Positions 12,120-24,333 of a DNA stretch of 64,000 nt are shown here, piece after piece. Each line of letters begins with the position of its first letter. Position 1 is the stretch's first letter. Below the pieces are notes generated by a model. The model was given only the letters and a program-made list of their open reading frames with translations, was not told the DNA's origin and did not search any database. A program made the position numbers and the translations under genes. This stretch comes from Smittium mucronatum. Taxonomy: Eukaryota; Kickxellomycota; Harpellomycetes; Harpellales; Legeriomycetaceae. The stretch spans positions 39,571-103,570 of the forward strand of contig LSSL01001338.1 of the NCBI GenBank assembly GCA_001953115.1. Direction: 5' to 3'.

Positions 12120-12498
12120 GATGCAGTCTATTAACGAGAGATACCCCTTTTCAGAGCTTCAAGTAGGTGTATTACTAAGGCTAAATGATGCCAAGAGTTA
12201 AGCCCTTTTATAGAAAAAAATATTTCATTGAAGCTATTGAACTCAAGATAGGAATTTAGATCTAAAAGGATAATTTTTATAGTTAATTCTAAAAAATTAT
12301 CAAAAAAATGTCATATGAATTAAAATTTAACGTTGATTCGACATTCAAGCTTATAAAAGAAGTTTATACTGTAATAATAATGATATTAACAGAAATAAAA
12401 CAAAAATTTAGCTCATTTGAAATTTTTCTAGTAAGCAAAAAGTAAAATTAATACTGAAAAAGTTTTTTTCTAAACATTCCTAAAGGGAGCAAGGAATT

Positions 12499-12926
12499 TC
12501 AGTTATAATTCATCTTTAGACAATCTGGGTACAGATTTAGCACCCCAGATAGCAAAAGTATTAAAAAAAATTCTTTAAAATTATCAGGACACAATTTTCG
12601 TATCACTTTTAGAAAAATATGAAGAATATATAAAGAAAAAAAGGGAAAAAACCAGAGAATATATATAAAAGATATCAATAGGATGATTTTAATTTCCGCA
12701 GTAATTATATTCAAGATCTCATTATATAATATATATCAAATTGTAGCCACTTCAGATTTACGATTGAAATTTTAGAAAAAATAAATAAAAATCGCTTTGA
12801 AAAAACCCCTAATTTGTTTGAGGATCTTGTATATTTTTTCCAGTGAAAAAAATGACTTAGAAGATTTAGCAGATCTTTTTTCGAGAATTTTTTAGGATAA
12901 ATCCCTTCCAATTCCTTCGACTCCAT
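12499..12926 (-). CDS. Two short overlapping open frames, hypothetical
   Basis: A 71-codon frame starts with ATG at 12926 and has a plausible polar N-terminus (MESKELEGIYPKKFSKKDLL). It ends at 12711, where a second 71-codon frame begins by overlap. The second frame is strongly hydrophobic in its first half, as a membrane segment would be. Neither resembles a family I know. In such AT-rich DNA this could be chance or a decayed exon. Confidence 0.2.
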
Positions 12927-12929
12927 TAA

Positions 12930-13605
12930 TTTTTTTCGCGTTTTTAAATTAATTATTGAATATTAAGGAACAACAGTATCTATAATTTAAATAAAGAAAG
13001 TTTAATGAAATTTCTACCTTTTAAATTTTTGGTTGATTGTCTAGATTTGCACTTGAATATGTTTTTTACTCATTATTAGGTACATATATAAATCGATAAA
13101 TAAATATTAAAAATGATAAAAAAAATATTTAAAGATAAAGATGTGCATATATTTATATGAATTACTGATCTTAATAAAAAAACGGGTCAATTAATATGTA
13201 ATTTTCTAATAAAAGAAAACCAATCGGAAGAACAAAGAATAAAAATTTACAGGGATAAGGAAGAAAACTCTTGTGTTATTTTTAATTTTTTTAGTTTGTT
13301 ATAAATATAAAATGTACAAAAAAAAAATTCTCATTAAAACAAATAATAAAATTAGTAGAAGTTTTTTTTTGCAATTAAATAAAATTAAGAAAGAAAGTTT
13401 TTTGTTGTTATTTTTTTCAAAAAAAACCATTTCTTCGAAATATTAAAAAAAATAAATTGTAAAATTTATGATAAATTAGTTGAGAAGTAGATATGACCAT
13501 ATAATATATTATATTGATGATGCATTTAAATATGAAAATTTTGAATAGGTAATAAGATAATTTTTTTTTTATGAAAGAATTTATTAAATTATAATTTTTT
13601 TTAGA
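12930..13605. other. AT-rich spacer
   Basis: Homopolymer-rich A+T sequence with no recognisable frame or repeat. Confidence 0.5.
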
Positions 13606-13609
13606 AAAA

Positions 13610-14360
13610 TTAAGAGAGAAGTTAGGGGTTTTTGAAGATTTATAGGGTGTAAAGTTTTTGTTATGTTGAAAAAATTGAGGTTTATAAGGATTTCTAAGAA
13701 GTTTTGGAAGTTTAGATAACAGAGAATATTAAAAATATACAGGGTTTCAATACTTTTAAGCTATTGATACAGAAATTTCGGTTATAAAAGTTGAAGAGGT
13801 TGTAATTGCTGAGATATTCAAGGAAATTAAATAGGTTTGAGCTGCTGAGAAAAATAATCTAGTTAAAGTGGTTGTATTAGTTAGGATAATTGATTAAGTT
13901 TAAGCATAAAAAGCATTTGTGAAATTTGTGAAAGATCTGCAATTCGATGGGGTTGAGGCAGTTGAAGCAGTTGTGTTAGTTGAATTTTTTCGATATCTGA
14001 GTAGGTTTAGTCAGGTTTGATATTTGAGGCGGTTAAAAAATATTAGGCAGCCGAAAAAGGTTATAATTATATAAAGTAAATATAATAGGGGTGTTGAGCA
14101 AGTTTTATAAGTTTTATCATATGATGCGGTTGTGTCAGTTGAAGAATTTTTGGAAATTATAAAAAATTTAGCAATTTTATCAGTTTAGATATCGATAGAT
14201 TAAAGGAAGTTGATGAAGTATTTTTGGAATAAACATTAGGAGCAGTTTTTAAATACAATTATTTGTGACATCTGTGTAATTACTGAAAGTTGATGTTCTT
14301 TAGAAATTTAATAGCTGAAGCATTTAAGAAAGCTTATTGTAAGCATCAGGTTTATTATAT
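13610..14360 (+). repeat. G-rich, C-depleted low-complexity block
   Basis: The plus strand is strikingly poor in C and rich in G and T, with recurring degenerate GTTGAAG, AGTTGT and GGTTGT words. In one frame it gives Val/Glu/Ala-rich strings such as FDGVEAVEAVVLVE, with many stops. I read it as a decayed minisatellite or a former repetitive coding region; no clean unit length can be set by eye. Confidence 0.45.
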
Positions 14361-15215
14361 GAATAAGATATGATAATTAAAAGATATAAATTTTTTTGAA
14401 AAAATTAACTTCCAAAATTTGGAATTTATTTTTCTATTCAGATCTCTACGATATCTGAGTTATGTTTTATGTTTGAAAAAAAGAGGAAATTTAGTCCAAT
14501 TAAGATCTGATCATTGCAGCTTTCAATCTTAAAAAAAAAAGATGTGATTTTTTTTTTATACTTAGAGATTAGTGATGATTTGGTTCAATTTAAATTACAC
14601 CGTTAGCTTTATTTAACCACTAAAACCGGAAATAAATATTAAAATTACGAAAATCTCTAAATTTTTAATTTTAATCATTTTTGAACTAATATATTTTTTT
14701 GATTGTATAATCAAATCTGAATTTAAATTCTGAGAACTCATGATTTATTTACGCTATTCTTTAAAAATTTATTTTTCACGAGGTCCTCTAAAAAGAAATA
14801 AGAAATATCACCATAAAACTCTTTTTTTATGCAAAAGTGATATGTGGTTTTAAAATTATTTTTACACTTTTTCTCATTAAACTTCAATTTCATAATATTT
14901 TATCATCAGTTTGTTTGAAAATGGTTGCATAACTACAATCAATCGCAGTAATAAAAGTTTTACCCATTATGAACCTTATAAAATGAATTGCTTTAAGATC
15001 TGATTTTGGTTTTGTGAAGATTTTAATTCTTATTAAATTCGAAAGGATCACGTATTATTTATTTTCTTTATTATATTTTAGCCTGCTCATCGCTGATGGC
15101 TTGAAAAATTACATTTAATTTTTCCTCATTTTTCTTATTTGACTTGTATTGTTTTTATCACATTTGATAAATCAAGAAGTTATACCAAATATAATATTTA
15201 ATTTTATATAATTGG
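14360..15215. other. AT-rich spacer
   Basis: No gene, repeat or RNA was recognised. Confidence 0.45.
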
Positions 15216-15219
15216 ATAG

Positions 15220-15869
15220 AAAATTAAATTTGGGCCTGCTAAGGGTTAAGGTTTGTTCAACCCCTCATTTCTTAAATAAAGCAAAGCATATCAATAAAAA
15301 TGGGAAATTTAGCCACTATTTACATAAGCGATAATTCGAAATTTTAGTATTAATATGAAATTTTTTTATATTGTCGGAAGCGGTTAAAATATATCAGTTA
15401 AACTGATACAATTCGTCGCTCTTAAACTGTTATTGTGCGGCTAAAAGAAAGGCAATACTAAGTGCAATATTTTTAGTACACTCTACGCCCTTTCACAGCA
15501 GAGACTTTAGGGCAGGTATTGCTCCCTTACACCGCATATCCAAACTTCGCCCATTGCTCCCTGCACTAACAACACTAAGTGTTTGTAGAGCCTCCGCGGT
15601 AGGAATAACAGGTGAGAACCTTGCCCGAGGGTTGGGACCGGAACTTAACGAAAGTTCCAATAAAGAAGATACAAAATCTTCCATAACTGGTCCTCCCGCC
15701 ATATATATCGATGGGTCTATGCCTCCAATTAGTTCAAGGGTATCAGTAGAGAGGGATGCCAAGTAACACTATCTTTATCTTCATCAACCTCTCTCCAAGT
15801 CTCAACCTTTGGGGCAAACCAATAAGGGTAAGCGCCGGACTTTATCAACTCATGGTTGCGCATAACCAT
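15220..15869 (-). pseudogene. Unknown decayed gene in a GC-rich island
   Basis: The minus strand offers a good ATG at 15869 and an open frame whose product includes SGAYPYWFAPKVETW and WREVDEDKDSVTWHP. A one-base loss in a C-run near 15750-15757 moves the frame into an 89-codon stretch (15493-15762) containing LELIGGIDPSIYMAGGP and LSSGPNPRARFSPVIP. The same frame stays readable to about 15220, interrupted by TGA, TAA and TAG codons that all sit one C-to-T change from Arg or Gln (blocks KGVECTKNIALSIAFLLAAQ and IVAKFPIFIDMLCF). G+C is far above the window average. I do not recognise the family. A retroelement gag or another captured protein is possible, but that is speculation. Confidence 0.55.
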
Positions 15870-16160
15870 GCCCACATATCTATTAAGCTAATGCCTCGCA
15901 AAATTGACTACAAATAATTTAACTATAAACCTACTTACAGATAATCAGCCCAGTCCACTAAAGTAACAACACAATATATACTTAAGACAACACGAGTAAC
16001 AAAGACGTAAAATATAAAATAATTATATTCCGACAAAAGAGGAAAAACTAACTATACATATATCCATGACTATAAAGTGAACTAAAACAATCCTGAAGCG
16101 TGCTAAGAATTTCAGACAATAAGGGACGTAGCCTCACATAGGACGAAAATGCGCGTCCTA
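15870..16160. other. GC-elevated 5' flank of the 15.2-15.87 kb gene
   Basis: This 290-bp stretch keeps part of the unusual composition of the neighbouring gene and holds no open frame. It could be a leader or LTR-like sequence belonging to the same insertion. I found no second copy within the window to prove an LTR. Confidence 0.3.
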
Positions 16161-16169
16161 CCACTTTAA

Positions 16170-17405
16170 TATTTAAACCAAAAATTAGAGAACCATTTAT
16201 TTGTTCATAAATTAAACCATTAAATTTACATATTATTGCAAAATTTTGAGTTAATATAGTTAAGATAGAAGTGCCAACTTAATTAGTTGAGGAATTTAAG
16301 CATATTTAAGAGAATAGTTTTTTTGGGTTTTTGTCTTGTATTTTTGAATGTATATTTTTATTAGTCCACAAATTTCTTGTAATAAAGGTTTTTTATTTTT
16401 ACTTCATGATAACCGCTGAATTTTATTTATGTTATTTATATTGCCTATTTTATTACCTATATTAAAAGTAATTTTGTCTTACTTTAAATACTTATTTACA
16501 AAAGCTGTATTATAGATTAATTATTTGGCTTAAAATATCATAAATATTCAGTCATTTCTTAAATTCCAATATCTCAATGGTTTATTGGTTTTTAAATAGA
16601 TATGTAAATAGCGATATTAGACAGAGAAGTATTCAAGATATAAATTCTGAATTATTGTATAAAAACATTCTTACTTAAAAAAAACTATTTTTTAAATATA
16701 TTATAATATTTGAGCTCAAAATATTCGATAAAAACTTTTTTTCGGTTAAGAAAAAATAAAATTATATAAAGAAACTTTATGAAAACCATTTTTTTTAGAC
16801 TTCTATGTTTTAATTTTCGGATTATATTGGCTAAATCAAAAGACTAACTTTTTTTTTTTTGGGGTTTCAAAAAAAATATTCGGATTTGTGCTTAAAATTT
16901 CAGGATTTAATTTCAATTATTTTTTTTCATTGTTCTGATTCACATACAAAATTTTATATATCAAATTTCATCTTCTGTATAAAAATGATTTCATTAATAA
17001 CCATACTAAGTTTTTTGAATGTGTATATTCTCTTATCTTTTGAAATAATAATCATACCTTTGAAATAAATATTATACGATATAATATTTTCTAAGAGCCC
17101 ATAAAGCATTTTTTTTTAAAAAAAATAAAATAAAGCCCCAAAATTTAAACTGGATAGATGCTAAATCAGCTTTACGCAAATAAGGCCATTCATAAAAACT
17201 TACACACACTTAAATTTTAAAAAATGAGTAAATTAACACCAATTTACATATATTTTAAGAGTTTATAAAAACTTTAAATACGGGTTAGGTAATATACAAC
17301 TGCTTTATAAATATATTTTTTCGGTTTTAATTGGTATTATAAGTTATTAAATAAAATTCTGCATTTTTGGAATTTTCCTGCAGTTCAATTTTTTTCCTAC
17401 GATTT
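16170..17405. other. AT-rich spacer
   Basis: No recognisable gene. The 69-codon frame at 16859-17068 is hydrophobic, lacks an ATG start and looks like chance. Confidence 0.5.
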
Positions 17406-17410
17406 AGATG

Positions 17411-17567
17411 TTTTTTTTTTGTATCATGGTATATTATTGTAAGATAACGCCATTAAAAACTATACTAAAAAATATATCAAAAACAGAAAAAGGCGTATAT
17501 AAAAGTTTATTTTTCTAACTATAATAAGCTCCTCTGCCGGGCTATCAGCAGTAAACCTTCGGGAAAA
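17411..17567 (-). repeat. SINE-like repeat copy
   Basis: The order is a T-run at 17411-17420, a block with ATTATTGTAAGATAACGCCA, ATTAAAAACTATACTAAA, then the head GCTCCTCTGCCGGGCTATC and a TTCGGGAAA end. It has the same orientation, order and length as the copies at 5482 and 11964. No clear target duplication remains. Confidence 0.6.
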
Positions 17568-17699
17568 TGTACAATATACCGCCCAAAGGATTCCTACAGA
17601 AATATCTTCAATTAAGCTGGAGTTGAGGTAGTTTATATTCGATAATTAAGCCTTTTGATATTAAACTAAAGTTATTTGAAACGATCATGTCCCTATTAG

Positions 17700-18000
17700 A
17701 GGATTATTTCTAACAGGATTAATAAAATTGGGCTCCTACCTAAATTCCGTATTGATCGAAATGGCTTTCATACAAATAACTGTTGGACTCTGAGATCCGT
17801 CTGATTGTCTAATCCTGGACTTGTGGCAAGAAAATTAATCAGCTTTTCTAAAAGATCGGTTCCTCAGGTTTCGAGATTGTTCTTGTCTGAACCTCTGTCC
17901 TCCGAATCTCTGTGTGCTATATCCGCTACTCCCAACAGAAAAAAGTGCAACGCTCTGTGAGATTTTAGATAGTGTGCTTTGAAAAGAAAACTACTTAAGC
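17700..18000 (-). pseudogene. GC-elevated coding-like remnant, perhaps retroelement gag
   Basis: Two overlapping minus-strand frames are open over most of this stretch. One reads VADIAHRDSEDRGSDKNNLE and EKLINFLATSPGLDNQTDLR. The other is Arg/Gln/Ser-rich (GGQRFRQEQSRNLRNRSFRK). Composition differs from the flanks. Either could be a gag fragment of a DIRS-type element, but no diagnostic motif decides it. Confidence 0.3.
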
Positions 18001-18009
18001 CCCTAAAAG

Positions 18010-20895
18010 TAATCCTCTTTAAATATCCTTTTTTTATTTTACACCAATAAAAATAATTTGATGTTTGTGTTGATAATTTTTTTTGGAAATTAAAATTTTT
18101 AAAAAATTACATTAAATTTATTGTTTAATTGGGCTTATATATTGAAGCTTGTAACATTTTTACTGTTTATTAAAATTTTTTAGAACAAAAATCACAATTT
18201 TGGGGTATTTACCCAGTCAATGGAAGTTTGGATATATTGACTAAGAGCTATTTTTTATAAATTTCGAGATTTGTTTCTCGAAATTCTGCGTAAAAAAAAA
18301 GTTTCTCGAAATTACAAGAATAAAATAAATATTTCAACTCCTATTACCATTTCTGGGCCCAAATTCATCAATCTCCTTTATCCATGAAAATTACCAACTT
18401 AATTGGCTTGAGTTTCAGTGCTATCCAATAGTGTATAGACAAAATATATCCAAAGATAGCATTCATGAATAAAGAATATGCCATTTTTGTTTTTCCATTT
18501 CTGAAAGGGTTAAATAATTGTGAAGCCAAATTTACTTAATTTTTGCAATTGCAAATGCAGAATCCCCAATTAAAGTTAGGGAATGAAAATGCAGGAAAAA
18601 ATCAGAAATGCAGAATATACTTATAAATCACAGATTTTCAAAAAAGACCGCATAAATTTACTCAGAGTTGCTGTCTAATACCATTTATCCTTTATTTTCG
18701 CAGTCCACTTTCCATCTTATCAACAGATTTGTATGGTTTAGTCGAAATTTTGATAATGCTATCTCTATTCTGGCTCGAGATATTTTCTATGTTCCAATGG
18801 ATGTATTATTATATTTTGTTTTGTTTTATAATTTTTTTGAACTTATTTATATGGTTTACAATTTCTCTATAATTTATTTCATAAGGTATTTCGTTTACCC
18901 TCATTTTTTTTATAAACACGTTTATAAATTTCTAATAGTATTTTATTCCAGGGGATCTAAAAAATATATGCCTAATACATTCATCTTCATTACCATATGT
19001 GTTACAATTATCATTAGAAGAAATGTTTCAAACTCGAACTCCATTTTTTTACCTTTCCAGTATTATTTCTCAAGAGTAAAATTTTTACAGTAGAAAAACA
19101 ACTTTAGGTTCAGAGTTTATTTCGATTTTTCCCTATTTGAAATTAGTTATTTCATCAAAATAATCATCCATTTTAGCTTCTTGCACCTATGAAGTGATAT
19201 TTTATTCATAGATCTTCATTTTATATAGAATCTTTTATTTTTTTTATGTTTAAAATCCATCAAAACGACGAAAGAAAAACTATTTTTATTGCACTGGATG
19301 AAATCTTAGATGTCGATTACTTTAATCCTGTTAAATTACAAGTTTATTTTTCCATATATATATATATATTTGATTATTTTATTGGTAATTATTTCCACTT
19401 TTATATTTTTGTTACTTACGAATATCCCTGACATATTTTTGAAACTTTTTTTATATTTTCAATATCTTAAATTTCAAGTTTTTAATTTCAGAATTTTTAA
19501 ATTTAGTTTTTTTTTCTGGTTCTAAAAAATCTTTACTTAAATTAACCAAATCTAATGAGGACCATTTTCTTAAACCGTTTTTTTCTACAAATGCTATATT
19601 TTTTTATGTCTTTATAAATTTTTTTTTCGAAAACAAGGGAGTTTTTTTTGAGATATTATCATCGTTTTTTATTAACAAGGAGTAATTAAGTTAATCCCTT
19701 TTAGTTTTTATCTGACCAAAATATCTCTTATGTAAGTTTTTTTCTATCTATATCGTGTATTTTTTTATTTTTGACGAATTAATTAAATATAAATTTTGAG
19801 AAAATATGTCAGATAGGGTTTCTATAATATTTGCTCCCAAACCACCCAGATTTTTCGGAAGCTCGAAAATTTCAATATTTATTGTTGATTTTTTATTTTC
19901 CTGTTATAAAAAAAATATTTAGAAATTTAAGGTCATTAATTGATGTCTTGACTTATTATGAGTGCAGAAAACCAAAATTTTAATTATAAAAGTGTATTTT
20001 TAGCAGGATAATTCACTTTAAAAATATTTTTCGACTTAGCCTGATGTTTATTAAGCTAACATTTTTTTAAAGACTTTTTTGTGGAATTTAAGTTTGCCCA
20101 ATCTTTGCTGAAAGATATTAATGAATATCTGAAGTTAAGGCGATAATCAATTTTATTTTATTTATTCAACAAAAAATTTGAGTACCTAATTTTAATTGCA
20201 GTTGATTTATAGGTATAATCTTTGAATTTTTATCTCTGAAATGAAGAGCAAAGATTTTTTCATTGCCATTATGTCATCTTCAAAAAATATTCTTATAGAT
20301 ATTTCGTTGGAGTACTCGTTTATTTTAAAATTATTACTAGGGATTTTTATCTCTTGAATATTTTTTCTTATTATTGATAATAAAGGTTCAATTATTGGGT
20401 TATATAGCAGGTGATATAGTGAATCGTCTTTATTAACTTTGCCTTATGAGGATGTTTTTGTTAATCATCCATTGATCTTAATTAATTATTTAGCCCCAGA
20501 ATATATCTTTAAATTCAAGCTTATATATTTTCCTCAAAAATTTAACTTTTCTAGTCTATAAATAAAAATTTCCGGTTTACTCGATATATAACCTTTCTTG
20601 ATCTAGTATCAATAAGTATCCTTATATCTTTTTTGGGCTCTCTTTACTATTTTCAAGCAAAAAGGCTTTTTTAAAAATGCTATCAAATATTTATATATCT
20701 TTGATAAAACCAATTTGATCTTTTTTATAAAAAATCCTAATAAAATTTCGCATTATATTTGATTAACTTTTTGTTAGAATTTTCTAAGCAGTGTTTGAAA
20801 AAAAAACAGGTCAATAATTTTTAATTCTCTTAAATCACATCTTTTTGATAGAAATATAAAAAATACCTTCCCATTTTAAAATTTCATTGATTTCC
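18010..20895. other. T-rich stretch with scattered minus-strand coding traces
   Basis: The plus strand is rich in T, so the minus strand is rich in A and encodes Lys/Asn/Glu-rich fragments. One example is NEYSNEISIRIFFEDDIMAM (about 20330-20250). The 141-codon plus-strand frame at 18668-19093 is Phe/Tyr/Ile-rich and looks like the antisense of such a relic. Nothing can be named. Confidence 0.3.
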
Positions 20896-20899
20896 AGCT

Positions 20900-21085
20900 A
20901 AGTTATATATACCCTTTCAGGTATGAAACTTATATAACTATCCAAATTTTAGATAAATTCGAAACCAAGCTCTTCTTGACCTAGTGATTTGTTTTTATGA
21001 CCCTCAATAATCAGTGCATCAACTTCGTCTTTGAAAAAGTATCACTCAGTATTGTTTTTTTCATGATATTTTCGAAAATTAGTTT
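20900..21085 (-). pseudogene. Decayed coding fragment, possible transposase HTH
   Basis: The minus strand reads YFFKDEVDALIIEGHKNKSL and GQEELGFEF, bounded by stops. The EEGH-type helix followed by W/Q-EELGFEF resembles the helix-turn-helix part of a group of fungal Tc1/mariner-type transposases as I remember them. The DDE domain is not visible downstream, so the assignment is tentative. Confidence 0.3.
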
Positions 21086-22373
21086 ATTTATAAATAGTTT
21101 TGATCTGTATTCGCTATCTAAATTAAATTTTTTAAAAAAAAATTCTTAAAAATCAGAGATTTCTTTGATTTTTTTTATTCGGATAATTTGTCACCAGTAA
21201 TACAAATAATTATTCTTACCCCCCCCCCTCCTGATATTTTATTGTATTAAAAAATAGTTTACTTGATTTTTCTTTTTTTTTCTACTCATCAAGTTCTAAG
21301 ACCTTATAATATTACAGTTATTCAATAGCAGTTTTTTTTATAAATCTTTTTTTATAATCAGTTACTTTCGAATGCCCATTCATTTGTATTTTATGGCTAA
21401 ATTTGTTGTTTTCTAATCAAGACATTGATCTTCGAGTTAAGTTTATACTAGTTGTTATAATTCGATGTTCTTTCGAAAAAAAGTTATCAATTTTTCTTAT
21501 TTCTTGCTTTATTTAAGCCCATTTTTTTGCAATATCCTTTTTCATGTTTGGTTTTTTCAAATTACTTATATCAATTGAGTGAAATTGATATATTTTAAAA
21601 CCTCACTATTTATAGTCCTCATATTATTTTTCTTAATTCGAATTCTAAAATTTATAGTACTGTAAATATTTTAGTATATATTTACTCTTACTAATTTGTG
21701 TTCAGAAAAAAGTCCTATTCTCTATTCTCTATTTCATTTTTGCTCTGAGAAGATGTTATCAGATATAAATATCAGATATATTCTAGATTTAAATTTTCTA
21801 TTATGTTTCATACGAGAGTTTTTTTTGGTTTTTTAATTGCGATTCACGGAAACTTAATAAATGTAATTAAATCCTTAAATTTAATCGCTGGTCTTTGGAG
21901 GAAAATTATATTGTATATCCAACTAAATTAAAATATATTAGCACAATTTGATTTTCAGTTTTATGGAATGTAAATTATAAAAATTTAATAAAGCTTTTTT
22001 AAAATTTATTCTCGGCTGGTTTTATATATTTTTTGAATTCTGTTGTGAAGGATCTTTAGACCTGGTTACTTTTTTGATTGATATTCTCCATATAAGTAGC
22101 CTGATAAAATAGATAAGTATATAATATTGTTATTGATTAATATATCTGTTTTTTAATTAAAAGATGGGGTTAATATAATCTACTATCCATTTCTTGTTTT
22201 CATTTGAATTAATATTTACCTTCTGAATATATGTTATATCAAGTTTTATTTTATTTTATTTTTATTAGACATTACTTTAACATTCCGTGACGATATATAA
22301 TCATCATTTATATATATTATTATTATTGTCAATTTAATGAAGTGGGTTGTTATCATAGTCAATATAGAATTTT

Positions 22374-23880
22374 TTACAATATACATCCATATTGAAAATC
22401 TTTTTCAAGGTCTGTACCGGTAGATTTTTTGTATGGAATTTCTGGATTATTAAATATCCCCTTAGATATGTAGTCTTTTGTATAGTTATTAAAATTTTGG
22501 TGTGCTATTGTGTCATTTGTATTAGTATTGCTTTCTTTAGCAACTTGATATGAAGTTATAATGGATTTTGTTCCGATTTTCAATACTTTAATAATATCTT
22601 TTTTATTTGTGGCTGGTTTAGTTTCAGCCTTATTAATTTTTGTCACTGATTTCTTGATGATGATGTTATTGTTATTTTTTATCCCAATATCGCGTTTTTA
22701 CGAGTTTTATACTGTCCACAGATATTATGATTATTGAATCTTTGTTATTTTGTGGATTTTCAAATAAAATTATAATGGTTTCATGTTCTAAAATATTTAT
22801 TTGTTCTTCTGTTAAATTTTAGTAGTTTAGATTTGAATTAATCTTTTTGCTATACACATAATTTACCGAATTTATAAATGACTTATATACTGAAGCTATG
22901 GGTATATTTTTCATTTCAATTTTAGTAATTGTATCAGTGATATCAAAAGATATGAAGGATATTGTTTTTTCTTGATTTTTAGAATGCATATTTATTCTGC
23001 TTTGATGGTAAAGTTAGGGATGTGTGATTAAAATTTTATATTTATAAATTTTATTAAGGTATTGCTTGATTCTGAAGAATTTTTTTTTCTTTTTTCTTTG
23101 GTAATTTTTTTTTATCGACTTTAAGGGATTGAATTTCTGGATCTTTTTTCACCAGTGTTTGGCTTCTTTTCTCATTCGTAAACTTTTGATCCTTCTGATC
23201 TAAAATATGCGTAGATGGGTATGCAACCAATGAAAATTGAGGTTATATTGATTTTTATACCCAAAAAAAGAAGTTTAGTTTTTTATTTTTCCAGGCTTGA
23301 TTTCAAAAAACATTTTTTTACTGGTTTACAAATCAGATTAGTTGCTTTTTTAGCGCGTAATGTCTATTATTTCTGATATTTTTTTCAAATTCTTGTATAT
23401 TTCTCCAAAAACTTTGTATACTGGATTATTGAAATTTTTTAATAATTAATTTTTGTTATACCTTCATCCTCATCTAAAACTTTAATGAAATCGAACAAAA
23501 TTATATAAACTTCCAATTCCGAGTTTATGAAAAAAATTTCCTATGTCAAATTATTAAAAGCCATCGATGATGCGTTATAGCGCCGTTAAAACCTTCAGTT
23601 TTTGCGATCTTGACATAATTAAGTACGATTTCGTAAGTTTTTTTATATCTTAAAATTTAGACGTTGAAGCTCTGATTGATTTTTCTTCTGAATAGCTATA
23701 GAGTATAGGTGATTTTTTGGGATATTAAAAGTTTCAAATATGTTTGGCAGAGACTTTTGGCGTTTTTACTCTTGCATTAAAGTATTGATGTTTGTTTAAA
23801 ACATATCCCCAATCTTGTTTTTGTGGACTCGTCGCGTTTATGGGGGCAAATACAGTTATTGAATATAACTATCTTTTCCG
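22374..23880 (-). pseudogene. Decayed multi-segment gene of unknown family
   Basis: Several minus-strand segments have a normal protein composition. At about 23858-23742 one reads VFAPINATSPQKQDWGYVLN then HQYFNARVKTPKVSAKHI. A second near 23670-23590 has KTYEIVLNYVKIAKTEGFNG. A third near 23535-23460 has LEVYIILFDFIKVLDEDEG. A further frame starts at ATG 22989, carries one TAA at 22819-22821, and runs to a frameshift in an A-run near 22680. The 90-codon ORF that ends at 22374 continues it. The TPKVSAKHIFETF-like part could be a helix-turn-helix. It may be one gene or two. Confidence 0.45.
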
Positions 23881-24300
23881 TTTAAGAAAGTTGAAAGTCT
23901 ATTTAAAGTTCGATAAGATTAGATAATCTAATTTTCAAGTTTGGAAGTAATAGATTCTTAAGAAAAACGGAAAGGGGGTCAAATAAATAGTTTAAATTGG
24001 TTATAGATTACAGGATTCCCCTTTTTTATTAAACCATTGACCCAAAATTAAATATTTGATTAAAACGATAAAATCTTTGGCCCAATTATGTAAATCCAAT
24101 GCCAAAATTTAATAATTCAATCTCCCACTGCAATAAGGCACCCCCCCCCTCCCACCACAACCACCAAAAAATAATAATTTCACTATTTCAGGATATATGA
24201 TTTTGTTTTAATTGATCATCTTTTACAATAAAAATTTAAGACTTAGAGTATGTCACCTTTTTGCATCATAGCTCTAATCTTAATTTTAATGATCTAACTT

Positions 24301-24333
24301 ATAGTATAGTATAGTATAGTATAGTATAGTATA
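24301..24333. repeat. ATAGT pentanucleotide microsatellite
   Basis: Six perfect tandem copies of ATAGT run into a short TA repeat. It lies inside the left half of the 24.0-26.2 kb element. Confidence 0.9.

Noticed and set aside
18668..19093. 141-codon plus-strand ORF
   Set aside because: Phe/Tyr/Ile-rich composition and a better-looking minus strand suggest antisense of a decayed gene.
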